Shown here: positions 8,470-17,364 of the stretch, piece after piece
Layout of the letters: each line of letters begins with the position of its first letter
Numbering within the stretch: position 1 is the stretch's first letter
Origin: Oceanobacillus sp. Castelsardo
GTDB lineage: Bacteria > Bacillota > Bacilli > Bacillales > Amphibacillaceae
Direction: 5' to 3'
Length of the DNA: 64,000 bases
Assembly (NCBI RefSeq): GCF_001659985.1
Contig: NZ_LYCS01000014.1
Location: forward strand, 1 to 64,000
The notes under the pieces: model-generated
The model's database searches: none
What the model was told of the DNA's origin: nothing
The model's input: only the letters and a program-made list of their open reading frames with translations
Program-made: the position numbers and the translations under genes

Positions 8470-9600
8470 TTATGGTCGACTTATTTTTGCTTCCCTCGTT
8501 GTAAAATCGACGTCTTTATAATATGCATTTTTAACTAAAATATTGGGGCCTAAGCATTTTACCGCTGGACAATGGCAATTTAAACTTTTTGCCGTTTTTG
8601 TTTCCATCCACCGCGCGTAAGCTTTTGGTAAAGTTGTATTTTGTATATTGCCCAAGGATGGTTCATCGTCGCCGAAGTCCGTAACGATAATATCCCCCGT
8701 AAATATATTAACATTAAGTCTTGATCTTCCATCTGGATCATTACGTAATGAAACATTTTCTTCTCTATATAACCTTTGAAGTAAGGCCAAGTCATCTTGG
8801 TCTCCACTACAAGCATAGAATGGTAGGGTTCCAAACAGCATCCACATGTCTTTATTCCGATGATTTAATAAACGTTCAATACCTGTTCGAATTTCATCTA
8901 AATTTAAGATTTCTAGATTACTAGCAAAATCGACTGGATACATGGGATGAATTTCATGACGTGCACACCCCATCTCATTCACATGGTCATGAATTTGCTC
9001 TAAGTAAGGGAAGGTTCGTTTGTTTAGCATCGTTTCTGCAGCAACCATTACCCCTTCATTTGCCAGCCTCTTAGAATTTTCCACCATCCGTTCGAAATAC
9101 TTTTTTCGATTATCTAGGGAAGGCTTCCGTTCCATTAGCGCAAATCCTGTTTCCGCAAATTCATCTGCCGTACCCCAATTATGCGAAATATGTAAAACAT
9201 CTAAATACGGAATAATTTCTTCATAGCGATTATATGGCAAGGTTAAGTTGGAATTGATTTGTGTTTTCACACCCCTACTAGAAGCATAAGCCAATAACGG
9301 TACAACATATTCTCTAACCGATTTCTTATTCATCATTGGCTCTCCGCCCGTAATACTTAATGTACGTAGACGTGGTATTTCATCTAACCTTTTTATTAGT
9401 AAATCTATTGGAAGCGCATCAGGATCACTTGGTTGTAATGTATATCCGACGGCACAGTGTGCACATCGCATATTACACATAACAGTTGTCGTAAATTCAA
9501 TATTCGACAAACTCATTTCACCGAATTCTTCTACATCCATATATGCCTCCCATGGATCATTGGCAGGTGTCATCGTTTGTTTTATCTCCGTTGTTTCCAT
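8470..9600 (-). CDS. yfkAB: radical SAM / CxCxxxxC motif protein YfkAB
   Basis: A 376-aa radical SAM enzyme with the 4Fe-4S motif CNMRCAHC near residue 42 and GGEP near residue 102. A C-terminal NCHCPAVKC cysteine motif probably ligates another cluster. It matches the Bacillus YfkAB family in length and motifs. The reaction is unknown. The ATG follows AAAGGAG. It is a single gene, divergent from the catalase. Confidence 0.88.
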   Translation of the reverse strand: METTEIKQTMTPANDPWEAYMDVEEFGEMSLSNIEFTTTVMCNMRCAHCAVGYTLQPSDPDALPIDLLIKRLDEIPRLRTLSITGGEPMMNKKSVREYVVPLLAYASSRGVKTQINSNLTLPYNRYEEIIPYLDVLHISHNWGTADEFAETGFALMERKPSLDNRKKYFERMVENSKRLANEGVMVAAETMLNKRTFPYLEQIHDHVNEMGCARHEIHPMYPVDFASNLEILNLDEIRTGIERLLNHRNKDMWMLFGTLPFYACSGDQDDLALLQRLYREENVSLRNDPDGRSRLNVNIFTGDIIVTDFGDDEPSLGNIQNTTLPKAYARWMETKTAKSLNCHCPAVKCLGPNILVKNAYYKDVDFTTREAKISRP

Positions 9601-9739
9601 TTTATCTTCTCCTTTTTTATAACTATTCTTCTATTGTAACACCATATGTATAAGGTCTTAAAAATAGAGATTAAATTAACGTTTTTAGGTAAATATAAAT
9701 AGTGTTATATACAATCTTTTACAGAAAAGAGGAATTAAC

Positions 9740-11362
9740 TTGGAAAAAGGGCATTCAACTAACCACGAGACTAATATCGAGAATGATGACACACTTACAA
9801 CAAGGCAAGGTCATCCGATCACCAATAACCAAAATATTAGAACAGTAGGAAATAGAGGACCAGCTACTTTAGAAAACTATGATTTTATAGAAAAAATCAG
9901 TCACTTCGATCGTGAAAAGGTTCCGGAACGGATTGCACATGCACGGGGAGCGGGTGCGCATGGTTATTTTGAAACATATGGAACAGTCGGGGATGAACCC
10001 GTATCGAAATATACGAGAGCAAAGGTTTTCCAAGAAAAAGGGAAACAGACCCCAGTCTTTGTAAGATTTTCAACTGTAGTTAATGGTAAGGATTCTCCTG
10101 AAACAGTTCGTGATCCTCGTGGTTTTGCTATTAAATTTTACACAGAAGATGGTAACTGGGATTTAGTTGGAAATAACATAAAGATCTTCTTTATCCGTGA
10201 TGCAATGAAATTCCCGGATATGATTCATGCTTTTCGCCCAGATCCAGTAACAAATCTTCAAGACCCGGAACGCTTTTTTGACTTCTGTGCAAATTCACCA
10301 GAAAGCTTTCATATGGTTACGTTTATGTATTCTCCATGGGGTATTCCGGCAAACTATCGTATGATGCAAGGATCAGGTGTTAATACGTATAAATGGGTTA
10401 ATAAAGAAGGAGAAGCTGTACTAGTTAAATATCACTGGGAACCAAAACAAGGAATTAAAAATTTGACTGTAAAAGAGGCTGAAGAAATTCAAGGGAAAAA
10501 CTTCAGTCATGCAACCCAGGATTTATACGAAGCTATTGAACGTGGAGAATATCCAGAATGGGAGCTTTTTGTTCAAATTATGGAGGATGGTCCACATCCT
10601 GAGCTAGATTTTGATCCATTGGATGATACGAAACTATGGCCTGAAGACCAATTCCCATGGTTACCAGTCGGGAAAATGGTATTAAACAAAAATCCAGAAA
10701 ACTTTCATACAGAAGTGGAACAAGCTGCGTTTGGCACTGGAGTTCTTGTTGATGGACTTGATTTCTCTGATGATAAGATGTTACAAGGAAGAACGTTCTC
10801 TTATTCCGATACACAGCGTTACCGAATTGGTGCAAACTACCTTCAATTACCAATAAATGCTCCGAAAAAACGTGTCGCAACAAACCAAGAAGGTGGCTCA
10901 TTAAGATATGAAAATGACAAGGCACCTGGTCAAAACCCACATGTTAATTATGAACCATCTATTTTAGGAGGGTTAAAAGAGGCAAAACAACTCGGGAAAG
11001 AACACACACCGAAAGTAGAAGGAAATCTTGTTCGCGAATCTATTGACCGAGACGACAATACGAAACAAGCAGGTGAAACTTATCGACGTTTCGAGCAATG
11101 GGAGAAAGATGAGTTAATTAACAACCTTATTAACGATCTCTCCATTTGTGACAAGCGTATCCAAGATAAAATGATTGCATTAGCTGAAGATGCTGATGAA
11201 GAATATGGTCGTCGTTTAAGAGAAGGGATAGCTGAAAAAACAAAAACAATGGCCAATCAAAAAATGGAAATGGGTGAAGAAATGCGACCACTTGGGGCTG
11301 AAGATGCCCACCAAGCGGTAAAAGATGCCATTGAAAAAGGACATGACGCAGAGCCTTATTAA
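9740..11362 (+). CDS. catalase (heme)
   Basis: A 540-aa monofunctional heme catalase. Active-site features are the distal His in [11 protein letters not shown] near residue 75, the Asn in DLVGNN near residue 148 and the proximal heme Tyr in the Arg-X-X-X-Tyr motif of [15 protein letters not shown] near residues 354-368. It decomposes hydrogen peroxide. It is longer than B. subtilis KatA (about 483 aa) and closer to KatX size, because of a charged C-terminal tail of about 50 residues. The start is a TTG with AAAGAGG upstream. A weak TATAA/TTATA repeat upstream could be a PerR-like site but is not convincing. Confidence 0.93.
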   Translation: MEKGHSTNHETNIENDDTLTTRQGHPITNNQNIRTVGNRGPATLENYDFIEKISHFDREKVPERIAHARGAGAHGYFETYGTVGDEPVSKYTRAKVFQEKGKQTPVFVRFSTVVNGKDSPETVRDPRGFAIKFYTEDGNWDLVGNNIKIFFIRDAMKFPDMIHAFRPDPVTNLQDPERFFDFCANSPESFHMVTFMYSPWGIPANYRMMQGSGVNTYKWVNKEGEAVLVKYHWEPKQGIKNLTVKEAEEIQGKNFSHATQDLYEAIERGEYPEWELFVQIMEDGPHPELDFDPLDDTKLWPEDQFPWLPVGKMVLNKNPENFHTEVEQAAFGTGVLVDGLDFSDDKMLQGRTFSYSDTQRYRIGANYLQLPINAPKKRVATNQEGGSLRYENDKAPGQNPHVNYEPSILGGLKEAKQLGKEHTPKVEGNLVRESIDRDDNTKQAGETYRRFEQWEKDELINNLINDLSICDKRIQDKMIALAEDADEEYGRRLREGIAEKTKTMANQKMEMGEEMRPLGAEDAHQAVKDAIEKGHDAEPY

Positions 11363-11368
11363 TTTTAC

Positions 11369-11397
11369 AGCCGGTATTCGAGATTGGAATACCGGCT
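11369..11397 (+). terminator. bidirectional terminator, catalase / PLP enzyme
   Basis: Perfect 11-bp arms AGCCGGTATTC / GAATACCGGCT around GAGATTG, between convergent genes. Confidence 0.8.
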
Positions 11398-11416
11398 AGT
11401 TTATTGTCTTTTAAAT

Positions 11417-12595
11417 TTACATTGTCTGCAATGCTTGTAAAACATCTTTTTTCAAATCTTCAATGTGTTCTAATCCAACAGAGAGGCGAACAAAATTTGC
11501 TGGAATACCTGCTGTTTCCATTTGCTCCTCATTTAATGCCCCTTCCCACATTGCAGCAGTATGCACAACTAATGAGTCCACACCACCTAAACTTACTGCA
11601 TGCTGTGTAAGATTTAATGATGAAACAAATTTTTGTGTTTCTTGATAACCACCTTTAATCGAAAAGGCAATAACTGCACCATACCCTTTCATTTGCGACT
11701 TGGCTAGTTCATGTTGTGGATGACTTTCTAACCCAGGATAAAACACTTCCTCCACCTTGTCTTGTTCTTCTAAAAACATAGCTAACACAAGAGCATTCTC
11801 ATTAATACGCTCCATTCTTAAAGGAAATGTACGAAGACCCCTTAAAAGTAACCAAGCATCCATCGGGGATAATACAGATCCAATCGCTGTATGGACACTC
11901 CAAATTTTCTCTGCTAGCTCATTACTCGTACAAACGACACCTGCTACAATATCATGATGACCACCCAAATACTTCGTTGCACTATGCACAATAATATCCA
12001 CGCCATAATCATGAGGTCTTTGATTTAGTGGGGAAGCAAATGTATTATCCGCCATCACTAATATTTCATGTTGCTTAGCTAGACTAGCTACCGCTTTTAA
12101 ATCTGTCACAATTAATGTTGGATTAGCCGGTGTTTCAATCATAATTAATTTTGTGTTAGGACGAATCGCCTTCTCAAATTCCTGAACATCGGTTTGTTCT
12201 ACAATGGTAACCTCTATCCCGAATTTCGTTAGCATTTCATCCAATATTTTAGCTGTACCCATATAATGTCTCGTTTGAGCAACAACATGGTCACCTGCTT
12301 GAAGTAATGCTAAAAGTGTAGTTGAAATAGCCCCCATGCCCGACCCTGTCACAAGCGCCGTTTCAGTTCCTTCTAAATCTGCCATAATATCAATCACACG
12401 GTCATGAACTGGATTGCCATAACGCGTATAATATTTCGAATGTCTTGGAGTATTCGCCATTTCCGCAAATTCTATAGCATCTTTTGCCATAAAAGTAGCA
12501 GAATAATAAATTGCTGGGGAAGCCGTCCCTTCCTTTTCACTCCAGTCTTTATCAGCATGTAGCACTAAAGTTTCATTTTTATCAAATGTATTCAT
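11417..12595 (-). CDS. trans-sulfuration family PLP enzyme (cystathionine gamma-synthase / lyase / methionine gamma-lyase type)
   Basis: A 392-aa fold-type I PLP enzyme of the Cys/Met metabolism family. It has the PLP lysine in HSATKYLGGHHD near residue 208, YTRYGNP near residue 57, ETPANPT near residue 153 and the C-terminal RLSVGLEHIEDL. These motifs are shared by cystathionine gamma-synthases, beta/gamma-lyases and methionine gamma-lyases, and I cannot choose between them. The ATG follows AAGGGG. No S-box or T-box leader is visible upstream, and there is no partner gene. Confidence 0.85.
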   Translation of the reverse strand: MNTFDKNETLVLHADKDWSEKEGTASPAIYYSATFMAKDAIEFAEMANTPRHSKYYTRYGNPVHDRVIDIMADLEGTETALVTGSGMGAISTTLLALLQAGDHVVAQTRHYMGTAKILDEMLTKFGIEVTIVEQTDVQEFEKAIRPNTKLIMIETPANPTLIVTDLKAVASLAKQHEILVMADNTFASPLNQRPHDYGVDIIVHSATKYLGGHHDIVAGVVCTSNELAEKIWSVHTAIGSVLSPMDAWLLLRGLRTFPLRMERINENALVLAMFLEEQDKVEEVFYPGLESHPQHELAKSQMKGYGAVIAFSIKGGYQETQKFVSSLNLTQHAVSLGGVDSLVVHTAAMWEGALNEEQMETAGIPANFVRLSVGLEHIEDLKKDVLQALQTM

Positions 12596-12800
12596 GTTAA
12601 TCCCCTTTTCCGCTCACCTTTTCACAAATAATTGTCATAGGTTTAAAGATTCTGTTAATTGATTATACCATTTCAAACAGATAAAGAACACTATAGAATT
12701 TAAATTAATCAATGTTTTCCAACCAAGTTACTTCGAGTTATTTAATTCTACTAATTACAGTAGATAATTTGGTATCTTCCCATCTGCCCAAAACAAAAAA

Positions 12801-12820
12801 TTGAAGGGAAATCCCTTCAA
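12801..12820 (-). terminator. terminator of rocD
   Basis: TTGAAGGG-AAAT-CCCTTCAA hairpin immediately after the rocD stop. The minus strand continues TTTTTTGTTTT. Confidence 0.85.
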
Positions 12821-12822
12821 TA

Positions 12823-14022
12823 TTACACAGATAGAACCTTTTTAATTTTATCTATTGCATAGTCAAGCTCTTCCTTTTTTATAATAAGAGGTGGTGCTAA
12901 ACGGATAACATTTTCATGCGTTTCCTTACATAGCAATCCCTCTTCCTTTAGAGCTTCACAATATTTCCTAGCTGATTCAGTTAATTCAATACCAATAAAA
13001 AGCCCTTTTCCCCTAACTTCTTTGACAATAGGGTTATTGATTCGTTTCAATCTATCTTTAAAATAATTGCCTAGTTTAAAAGATTGATCTACTAAGTTTT
13101 CTTCTTTAATTACGTTAAGTGCAGCTATAGACACGGCACAGGCTAAAGGGTTACCCCCGAATGTCGAACCATGGGAACCCGGGTTGAACACACCCAAGAT
13201 ATCTTTATTTGCTGCTACACAGGATATAGGAAAAACACCACCACCTAATGCCTTCCCTAATATATACATATCAGGTTGGACATTTTCCCAATCACAAGCA
13301 AACCATTTGCCAGATCTTCCAAGCCCTGCCTGAATTTCATCTGCAATGAATAGTACATTTCTTTCTTTGCAAATTTCATAAGCTTCTCTTAGAAAACCGT
13401 CTGGCGGAATTCGAATACCTGCTTCGCCTTGAATTGGTTCCAACAGAAATGCTGCAGTATTCTCTGTAATTGCTTCCTTTAACGATTCCACATCTCCATA
13501 CGGGATTAATTTAATTCCAGGTAACATTGGACCAAAACCGCGTTTATATTCGTCTTCTGAGGATAAAGACACTGCAGTCATCGTACGGCCATGGAAATTA
13601 CCTTCACAAGCAATAATTTCCGCTTTACCATCTGTAACACCTTTCACACCATATGCCCACCTTCTTGCTGCTTTAATCGCAGTTTCTACCGCTTCTGCGC
13701 CCGTATTCATTGGTAGCACCATATCTTTTTTTGTTAACCGAGAAACAGCTTCATACCAGGGGCCGAGTTGATCATTATGGAATGCTCTTGAAGTTAATGT
13801 AACCTTATCTGCCTGTTTTTTTAAAGCCCCCACTATTTTAGGATGCCTATGCCCCTGATTAACTGCTGAGTATGCACTTAACATATCCAAATATTTTTTT
13901 CCTTCTGGGTCCTTCACCCAAACACCTTCCGCCTCAGAAACTACAATAGGAAGTGGGTGATAGTTATTCGCGCCATATTTTTCCGTTTGTTGAATAATTT
14001 CGGTTGATTTTTGACTTGTCAA
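12823..14022 (-). CDS. rocD: ornithine aminotransferase
   Basis: A 399-aa class III PLP aminotransferase closely following Bacillus RocD, with [10 protein letters not shown] near the N-terminus, [19 protein letters not shown] near residue 105, [13 protein letters not shown] near residue 226 and the PLP lysine in LGKALGGG near residue 255. It converts ornithine and 2-oxoglutarate to glutamate semialdehyde and glutamate in arginine breakdown or proline supply. The start is probably the TTG behind GGGGGAGGG. It is alone here, without rocE or rocF. A 21-bp tandem repeat array begins 36 bp upstream. Confidence 0.93.
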   Translation of the reverse strand: MTSQKSTEIIQQTEKYGANNYHPLPIVVSEAEGVWVKDPEGKKYLDMLSAYSAVNQGHRHPKIVGALKKQADKVTLTSRAFHNDQLGPWYEAVSRLTKKDMVLPMNTGAEAVETAIKAARRWAYGVKGVTDGKAEIIACEGNFHGRTMTAVSLSSEDEYKRGFGPMLPGIKLIPYGDVESLKEAITENTAAFLLEPIQGEAGIRIPPDGFLREAYEICKERNVLFIADEIQAGLGRSGKWFACDWENVQPDMYILGKALGGGVFPISCVAANKDILGVFNPGSHGSTFGGNPLACAVSIAALNVIKEENLVDQSFKLGNYFKDRLKRINNPIVKEVRGKGLFIGIELTESARKYCEALKEEGLLCKETHENVIRLAPPLIIKKEELDYAIDKIKKVLSV

Positions 14023-14057
14023 AAATCCCTCCCCCTTTCCTTGGAAAACTCAGATTC

Positions 14058-14288
14058 GAGATATCTGTAATTGTGCTTAGGATATCAGCACTTGCAACCG
14101 GGATTTCAGCACTAACACTCGAGATTTCAGCACTAACACTCGGGATTTCAGCACTAACACTCGGGATTTCAGCACTAACACTCGGGATTTCAGCGCTACC
14201 ACTCGGGATTTCAGCGCTACCACTCGGGATTTCAGCGCTACCACTCGGGATTTCAGCACTATCACCCGAGATTTCAGTAATCGTGGTA
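14058..14288. repeat. 21-bp tandem repeat array, about 11 units
   Basis: Consecutive 21-mers starting at 14058, 14079, 14100, 14121, 14142, 14163, 14184, 14205, 14226, 14247 and 14268. The core unit is GGGATTTCAGCACTAACACTC. Units 2-5 are nearly identical, units 6-8 carry GCGCTACC instead of GCACTAAC, and the outer units are degenerate. Because 21 is a multiple of three and the unit lacks stops, it produces long open frames on both strands. I do not regard these as genes: no ribosome binding site, no homology and purely repetitive translations. Confidence 0.95.
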
Positions 14289-14438
14289 AATGCCTTCGTT
14301 TCACTTATGCAGGTTAAGAAAGTTATTCATTTTCATCTACCAAAAATTAATCGCTTCATTATCTATTTTTATTCCTTAAACCACACATTCATTCTTACCT
14401 TTTAAGATTATGTAATGAAAGTCTTTCTCTAGGAGAAC

Positions 14439-14552
14439 ATAAAGAAGACTTGGTTCAGTTGGAGTTTTAACTCCAACTGAACCTTAGTTGCCCTTATCTC
14501 CCGTCTAAAAATGCGGGAGATTTAGTAACTCCGCGTAGATAAAATTGATGAA
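14439..14552 (+). repeat. dispersed repeat, full copy (family A) with two hairpins
   Basis: It begins ATAAAGAAGACTTGG like the copy at 2479. Hairpin 1 is a perfect 15-bp inverted repeat GGTTCAGTTGGAGTT / AACTCCAACTGAACC with a 2-nt loop. Then CTTAGTTGCCCTTAT, hairpin 2 ATCTCCCG / CGGGAGAT, and the shared end TTTAGTAAC...AGATAAAAT. It lies 54 bp upstream of ribA. Confidence 0.8.
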
Positions 14553-14605
14553 CCTCTCCTTTTTAACTATACTAATAAAAGGAGTAAGGAAAAGGAGTGG
14601 AAAAC

Positions 14606-15367
14606 ATGGGAAATATCAAATTAAAATCTGAAGTATTTTCAATTTTAAAAGATAAAATAAAACTAATCCAAACGGAAGAAGATCGAGCTATTTACTTAGT
14701 TGGACCAATTCGTCTTCCGGTTAACCTATATAACGAAACAGTCGAATTCCAATGGTATTGCTGGCTAAATTACGATGAAGTTACCGAGGATTATGAACGA
14801 ATTATTGAAAATCTTGCTTCATCAAATCTTGCGGAATATCAACAATCTAGTGTACTTGTCTATGGAGACTTTGAAAATGCAGACGATGCCTTAATCCGTA
14901 TGCATTCGATTTGCCATACGGGTGATATCTTCGGAAGTAAACGTTGTGATTGTGGATTTCAATTAAAACAATCCATGAAAAAAATAAAAGAACATGGAGT
15001 CGGTGCTATATTCTACCTAGCTAATCATGAAGGTAGAGGTATTGGTTTGTTTTCTAAGGCAATGGCTTATGTATTACAAGAGAACGGGTACGATACGGTA
15101 GAAGCGAATGAAAACCTGGGCTTCGTTAATGACTCCAGAAACTATAGTGATGCTATTCAAGTTCTTAAGGCGTTGCGTGATAAGCCAGTAACGTTAATTA
15201 CCAACAACCCTAAAAAACTCGAAGCATTAAAAGATGCAGGCCTTCTACTTTCAGGTAGGGTTCCTTTATGGGGGGATGTATCAGAATTTAATAAAAAGTA
15301 TTTAGAAACTAAGATTGAGAAGTCCGGTCACTTGCGAGATGAGGAAGGGACTTGTTGCAATGATTAA
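14606..15367 (+). CDS. ribA: GTP cyclohydrolase II, stand-alone
   Basis: A 253-aa protein with the GTP cyclohydrolase II core. The zinc cysteines lie in MHSICHTGDIFGSKRCDCG near residues 101-119. HEGRGIGL, DTVEANENLGF, LITNNPKKLEAL and YLETKIEKSGHL follow. It opens the GTP imidazole ring in the first step of riboflavin synthesis. Usual Bacillus RibA is fused to dihydroxybutanone phosphate synthase; this one instead has an unrelated N-terminal extension of about 50 residues. The usual QEGR is HEGR. The start ATG has AAGGAG 8 bases upstream; a GTG inside that site is rejected. It overlaps ribD by 8 bp. Confidence 0.85.
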   Translation: MGNIKLKSEVFSILKDKIKLIQTEEDRAIYLVGPIRLPVNLYNETVEFQWYCWLNYDEVTEDYERIIENLASSNLAEYQQSSVLVYGDFENADDALIRMHSICHTGDIFGSKRCDCGFQLKQSMKKIKEHGVGAIFYLANHEGRGIGLFSKAMAYVLQENGYDTVEANENLGFVNDSRNYSDAIQVLKALRDKPVTLITNNPKKLEALKDAGLLLSGRVPLWGDVSEFNKKYLETKIEKSGHLRDEEGTCCND

Positions 15368-16508
15368 TGATGAATTCTATATGGATTTAGCTTTAAACAA
15401 TGCAAAAGCAATGAAAGGACAAACCGACCCTAATCCATTAGTAGGTTCGGTTATTGTCAATGATAACCGCATAGTCGGAGTGGGAACTCACCTAAAAGCT
15501 GGTGAGCCACATGCCGAGATTCACGCCCTTCGAATGGCTGGTGAAAAAGCAAAAGGTGGAACGATTTATGTCACATTGGAGCCCTGTTCTCATCATGGAA
15601 GAACTGGTCCATGTGCAGAAGCCATAGTAAAAGCAGGAATAAAAAAAGCTGTAATTGCAACGTTAGACCCCAACCCAATCGTAGCCGGTAATGGTGTGCA
15701 AATACTAAAAGATGCAGGAATTGAAGTTCAAGTTGGTATTCGCGAAAAAGAATCGAATAAAATGAATGAGGTCTTTAATAAATATATTGTCGAGCAAAAA
15801 CCATTCATTACCTTAAAAGCAGGGATAACATTAGATGGGAAGGTAGCTACTCATACATTTAGTAGTAAGTGGATAACTTCTGAAGAATCTAGAGAAGACG
15901 TACATCAAATAAGAAATGAGAATATGGCAATATTAGTTGGTATCCAAACAGCATTAAAAGATGATCCAGCGTTAACGGCAAGGATACCAAACGGAAGGAA
16001 TCCCTTACGAATTGTCATGGATTCTAAACTTAGACTACCACTTGATTATCAATTAGTGACAGATATACAAGCTCCAACATGGATTTTCACAAGCAAAAAC
16101 TATGATGAAGAAAAGAAAAGAAAATTAGAAGAACAAGGTGTTAAAGTAATCGTAACAAACTCCGAAAACACTGTTGACCCTAAAGATGTTGTGAATACGT
16201 TAGGAAAAGAGGGTATCTCCTCCCTAATTATCGAAGGCGGAGGAAATATCCATGCTTCTTTCCTACAGGCAAAACTAGTTGATAAGGTAATCCTTTATAT
16301 TGCCCCTAAACTAGTCGGCGGAAAAGACGCACCGACCTTTTTAGAAGGTAAAGGTATTGAACTAATGGAGGATGCCATTGAGCTTACAGACACAGAGATT
16401 ACTACTATTGGGAATGATTTTAAATTTATTGGCTATCCATCATATAACGAACAAAAGCGTAAGCGCTCGTTTAGCGACGTACGGACTGGACTGAGCCGTA
16501 GGAGATAA
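15360..16508 (+). CDS. ribD: bifunctional riboflavin deaminase/reductase with repeat-derived C-terminus
   Basis: A 382-aa protein. The N-terminal deaminase has the zinc motifs HAEIHAL near residue 50 and PCSHHGRTGPC near residue 75. The C-terminal reductase has TLKAGITLDGKVA near residue 150 and IIEGGGNIHASFL near residue 290. It performs the deamination and ribosyl reduction after GTP cyclohydrolase II. The start at 15360 has GAGGAAGGG upstream. After the expected end near FIGYPSYNE, the last 17 or so residues (QKRKRSFSDVRTGLSRRR) are encoded by a dispersed DNA repeat, making the protein longer than B. subtilis RibG (361 aa). The neighbourhood lacks ribE, ribH and an FMN riboswitch. Confidence 0.88.
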   Translation: MINDEFYMDLALNNAKAMKGQTDPNPLVGSVIVNDNRIVGVGTHLKAGEPHAEIHALRMAGEKAKGGTIYVTLEPCSHHGRTGPCAEAIVKAGIKKAVIATLDPNPIVAGNGVQILKDAGIEVQVGIREKESNKMNEVFNKYIVEQKPFITLKAGITLDGKVATHTFSSKWITSEESREDVHQIRNENMAILVGIQTALKDDPALTARIPNGRNPLRIVMDSKLRLPLDYQLVTDIQAPTWIFTSKNYDEEKKRKLEEQGVKVIVTNSENTVDPKDVVNTLGKEGISSLIIEGGGNIHASFLQAKLVDKVILYIAPKLVGGKDAPTFLEGKGIELMEDAIELTDTEITTIGNDFKFIGYPSYNEQKRKRSFSDVRTGLSRRR

Positions 16509-16597
16509 AGGAAACACGACGAACGGAGTGAGTCGATGTTGACTTATCGTACGAAGGTGAAGGAAGTCTCGCTAGTCGCTGGGCGCTGGAGCTGGAC
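16453..16597 (+). repeat. dispersed structured repeat (family C), long copy
   Basis: A GC-richer block from AAAAGCGTAAGCGCTCG to CGCTGGGCGCTGGAGCTGGAC. Its ends pair (AGCGC / GCGCT and AGCGAC / GTCGCT). A shortened relative lies at 19841-19903 in the opposite orientation. The base composition differs sharply from the AT-rich flanks. The first 56 bases lie inside ribD. Confidence 0.75.
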
Positions 16598-16670
16598 TTG
16601 GCCTTCCCAATGACAAGATTTAACAAGCTGAATTTTTTTATTTTCTTATCTTTGAAGAAGAGGGATCATG

Positions 16671-17237
16671 ATGCGATTTGGTTTTGATATTGATGATACA
16701 TTAATAAACTTACGTGAACATGCATTTCATATTTATAATAAGAAGTTAAATCAGCAATTAGATTTATCGGTCTTTCAAAGTATTAAACGGGTGGAAATCC
16801 ACGAACCCTTTGGCCTGACAGACGAAGAAGGAGCAAAAATGTGGAATAATACATTAGAAGAGATTTACTATACGGACTGCCCTTCTTTTCCCGGCGCCAT
16901 GGAAACATTAAATCAATTACACCAGGATGGTCATTCCATTTTCTATATTACAGCGAGACCTAATGAACACGGTGAGCGAACAAAAGAGTGGATGAAAAGT
17001 CAGGGTTTTCCGATACATGATAATCACTTTTTCTACGGAATGAAAGATGAAGAGAAAATCCATACAATTAAAAAATTACATCTCGATTTTTACGTTGATG
17101 ATAAACCGACTATATTACAAACACTAATTAACGAAAGACCTAAACTATTACTGAAAGATCAACCATATAATCAGCAAGAGAAAGATTTTATAAGAATGGT
17201 AGATTGGGCTGATTTTTTTAATTTAATTAATCTTTAA
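16671..17237 (+). CDS. HAD-family 5'-nucleotidase-like hydrolase
   Basis: A 188-aa HAD phosphatase with motif I FDIDDT near residue 4, motif II ITARP near residue 100 and motif III/IV YVDDKP near residue 143. It resembles the 5'(3')-deoxyribonucleotidase (NT5C) type found in Bacillus as YqfW. It probably removes phosphate from a nucleotide-like substrate. The second of two adjacent ATGs is better spaced from AAGAGGG. Its position after ribA-ribD is suggestive, since riboflavin synthesis needs a HAD phosphatase on the RibD product, but a 145-bp repeat lies between and the link is speculative. Confidence 0.75.
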   Translation: MRFGFDIDDTLINLREHAFHIYNKKLNQQLDLSVFQSIKRVEIHEPFGLTDEEGAKMWNNTLEEIYYTDCPSFPGAMETLNQLHQDGHSIFYITARPNEHGERTKEWMKSQGFPIHDNHFFYGMKDEEKIHTIKKLHLDFYVDDKPTILQTLINERPKLLLKDQPYNQQEKDFIRMVDWADFFNLINL

Positions 17238-17238
17238 C

Positions 17239-17270
17239 AAAGCTATACTAAAGTTTAGTATAGCTTTTTC
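17239..17270 (+). terminator. terminator after HAD nucleotidase
   Basis: AAAGCTATACTAAA / TTTAGTATAGCTTT arms with T tract TTTTTCTTTTTT. Confidence 0.88.
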
Positions 17271-17284
17271 TTTTTTATCCTAAA

Positions 17285-17329
17285 ACAAATATATTGCATA
17301 TTACATTCTAATATAGCTTGTAGTATAAT
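17285..17329 (+). promoter_or_regulatory. gntR promoter and candidate operator
   Basis: TATAAT (17324-17329) with TTACAT 17 bp upstream (17301-17306). Just before it, 17285-17298 matches 11 of 14 positions of TGTAATATATTGCA, the element found twice at the brnQ promoter. Confidence 0.5.
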
Positions 17330-17364
17330 AATGTGTATATAAATATTCTGGGGGGGATATCGTT

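Noticed and set aside
9640-9739. PerR box before the catalase gene
   Set aside because: Only a loose TATAA/TTATA pair with wrong spacing is present, too weak to report as a site.
10578-10940. 120-residue minus-strand frame inside the catalase gene
   Set aside because: It lies fully antisense to a well-supported gene and has no features of its own.
14058-14288. CRISPR array
   Set aside because: Units are contiguous 21-mers with no unique spacers, and no cas genes are present.
14004-14405. Long open frame with the repeating heptapeptide ISALTLG on the plus strand, and a matching LKSRVVA frame on the minus strand
   Set aside because: Both arise because the 21-bp tandem unit contains no stop codon and keeps frame. 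There is no ribosome binding site, signal peptide or recognisable family.
14289-14605. FMN riboswitch in front of ribA
   Set aside because: None of the conserved RFN blocks were found. The region holds a dispersed repeat instead.
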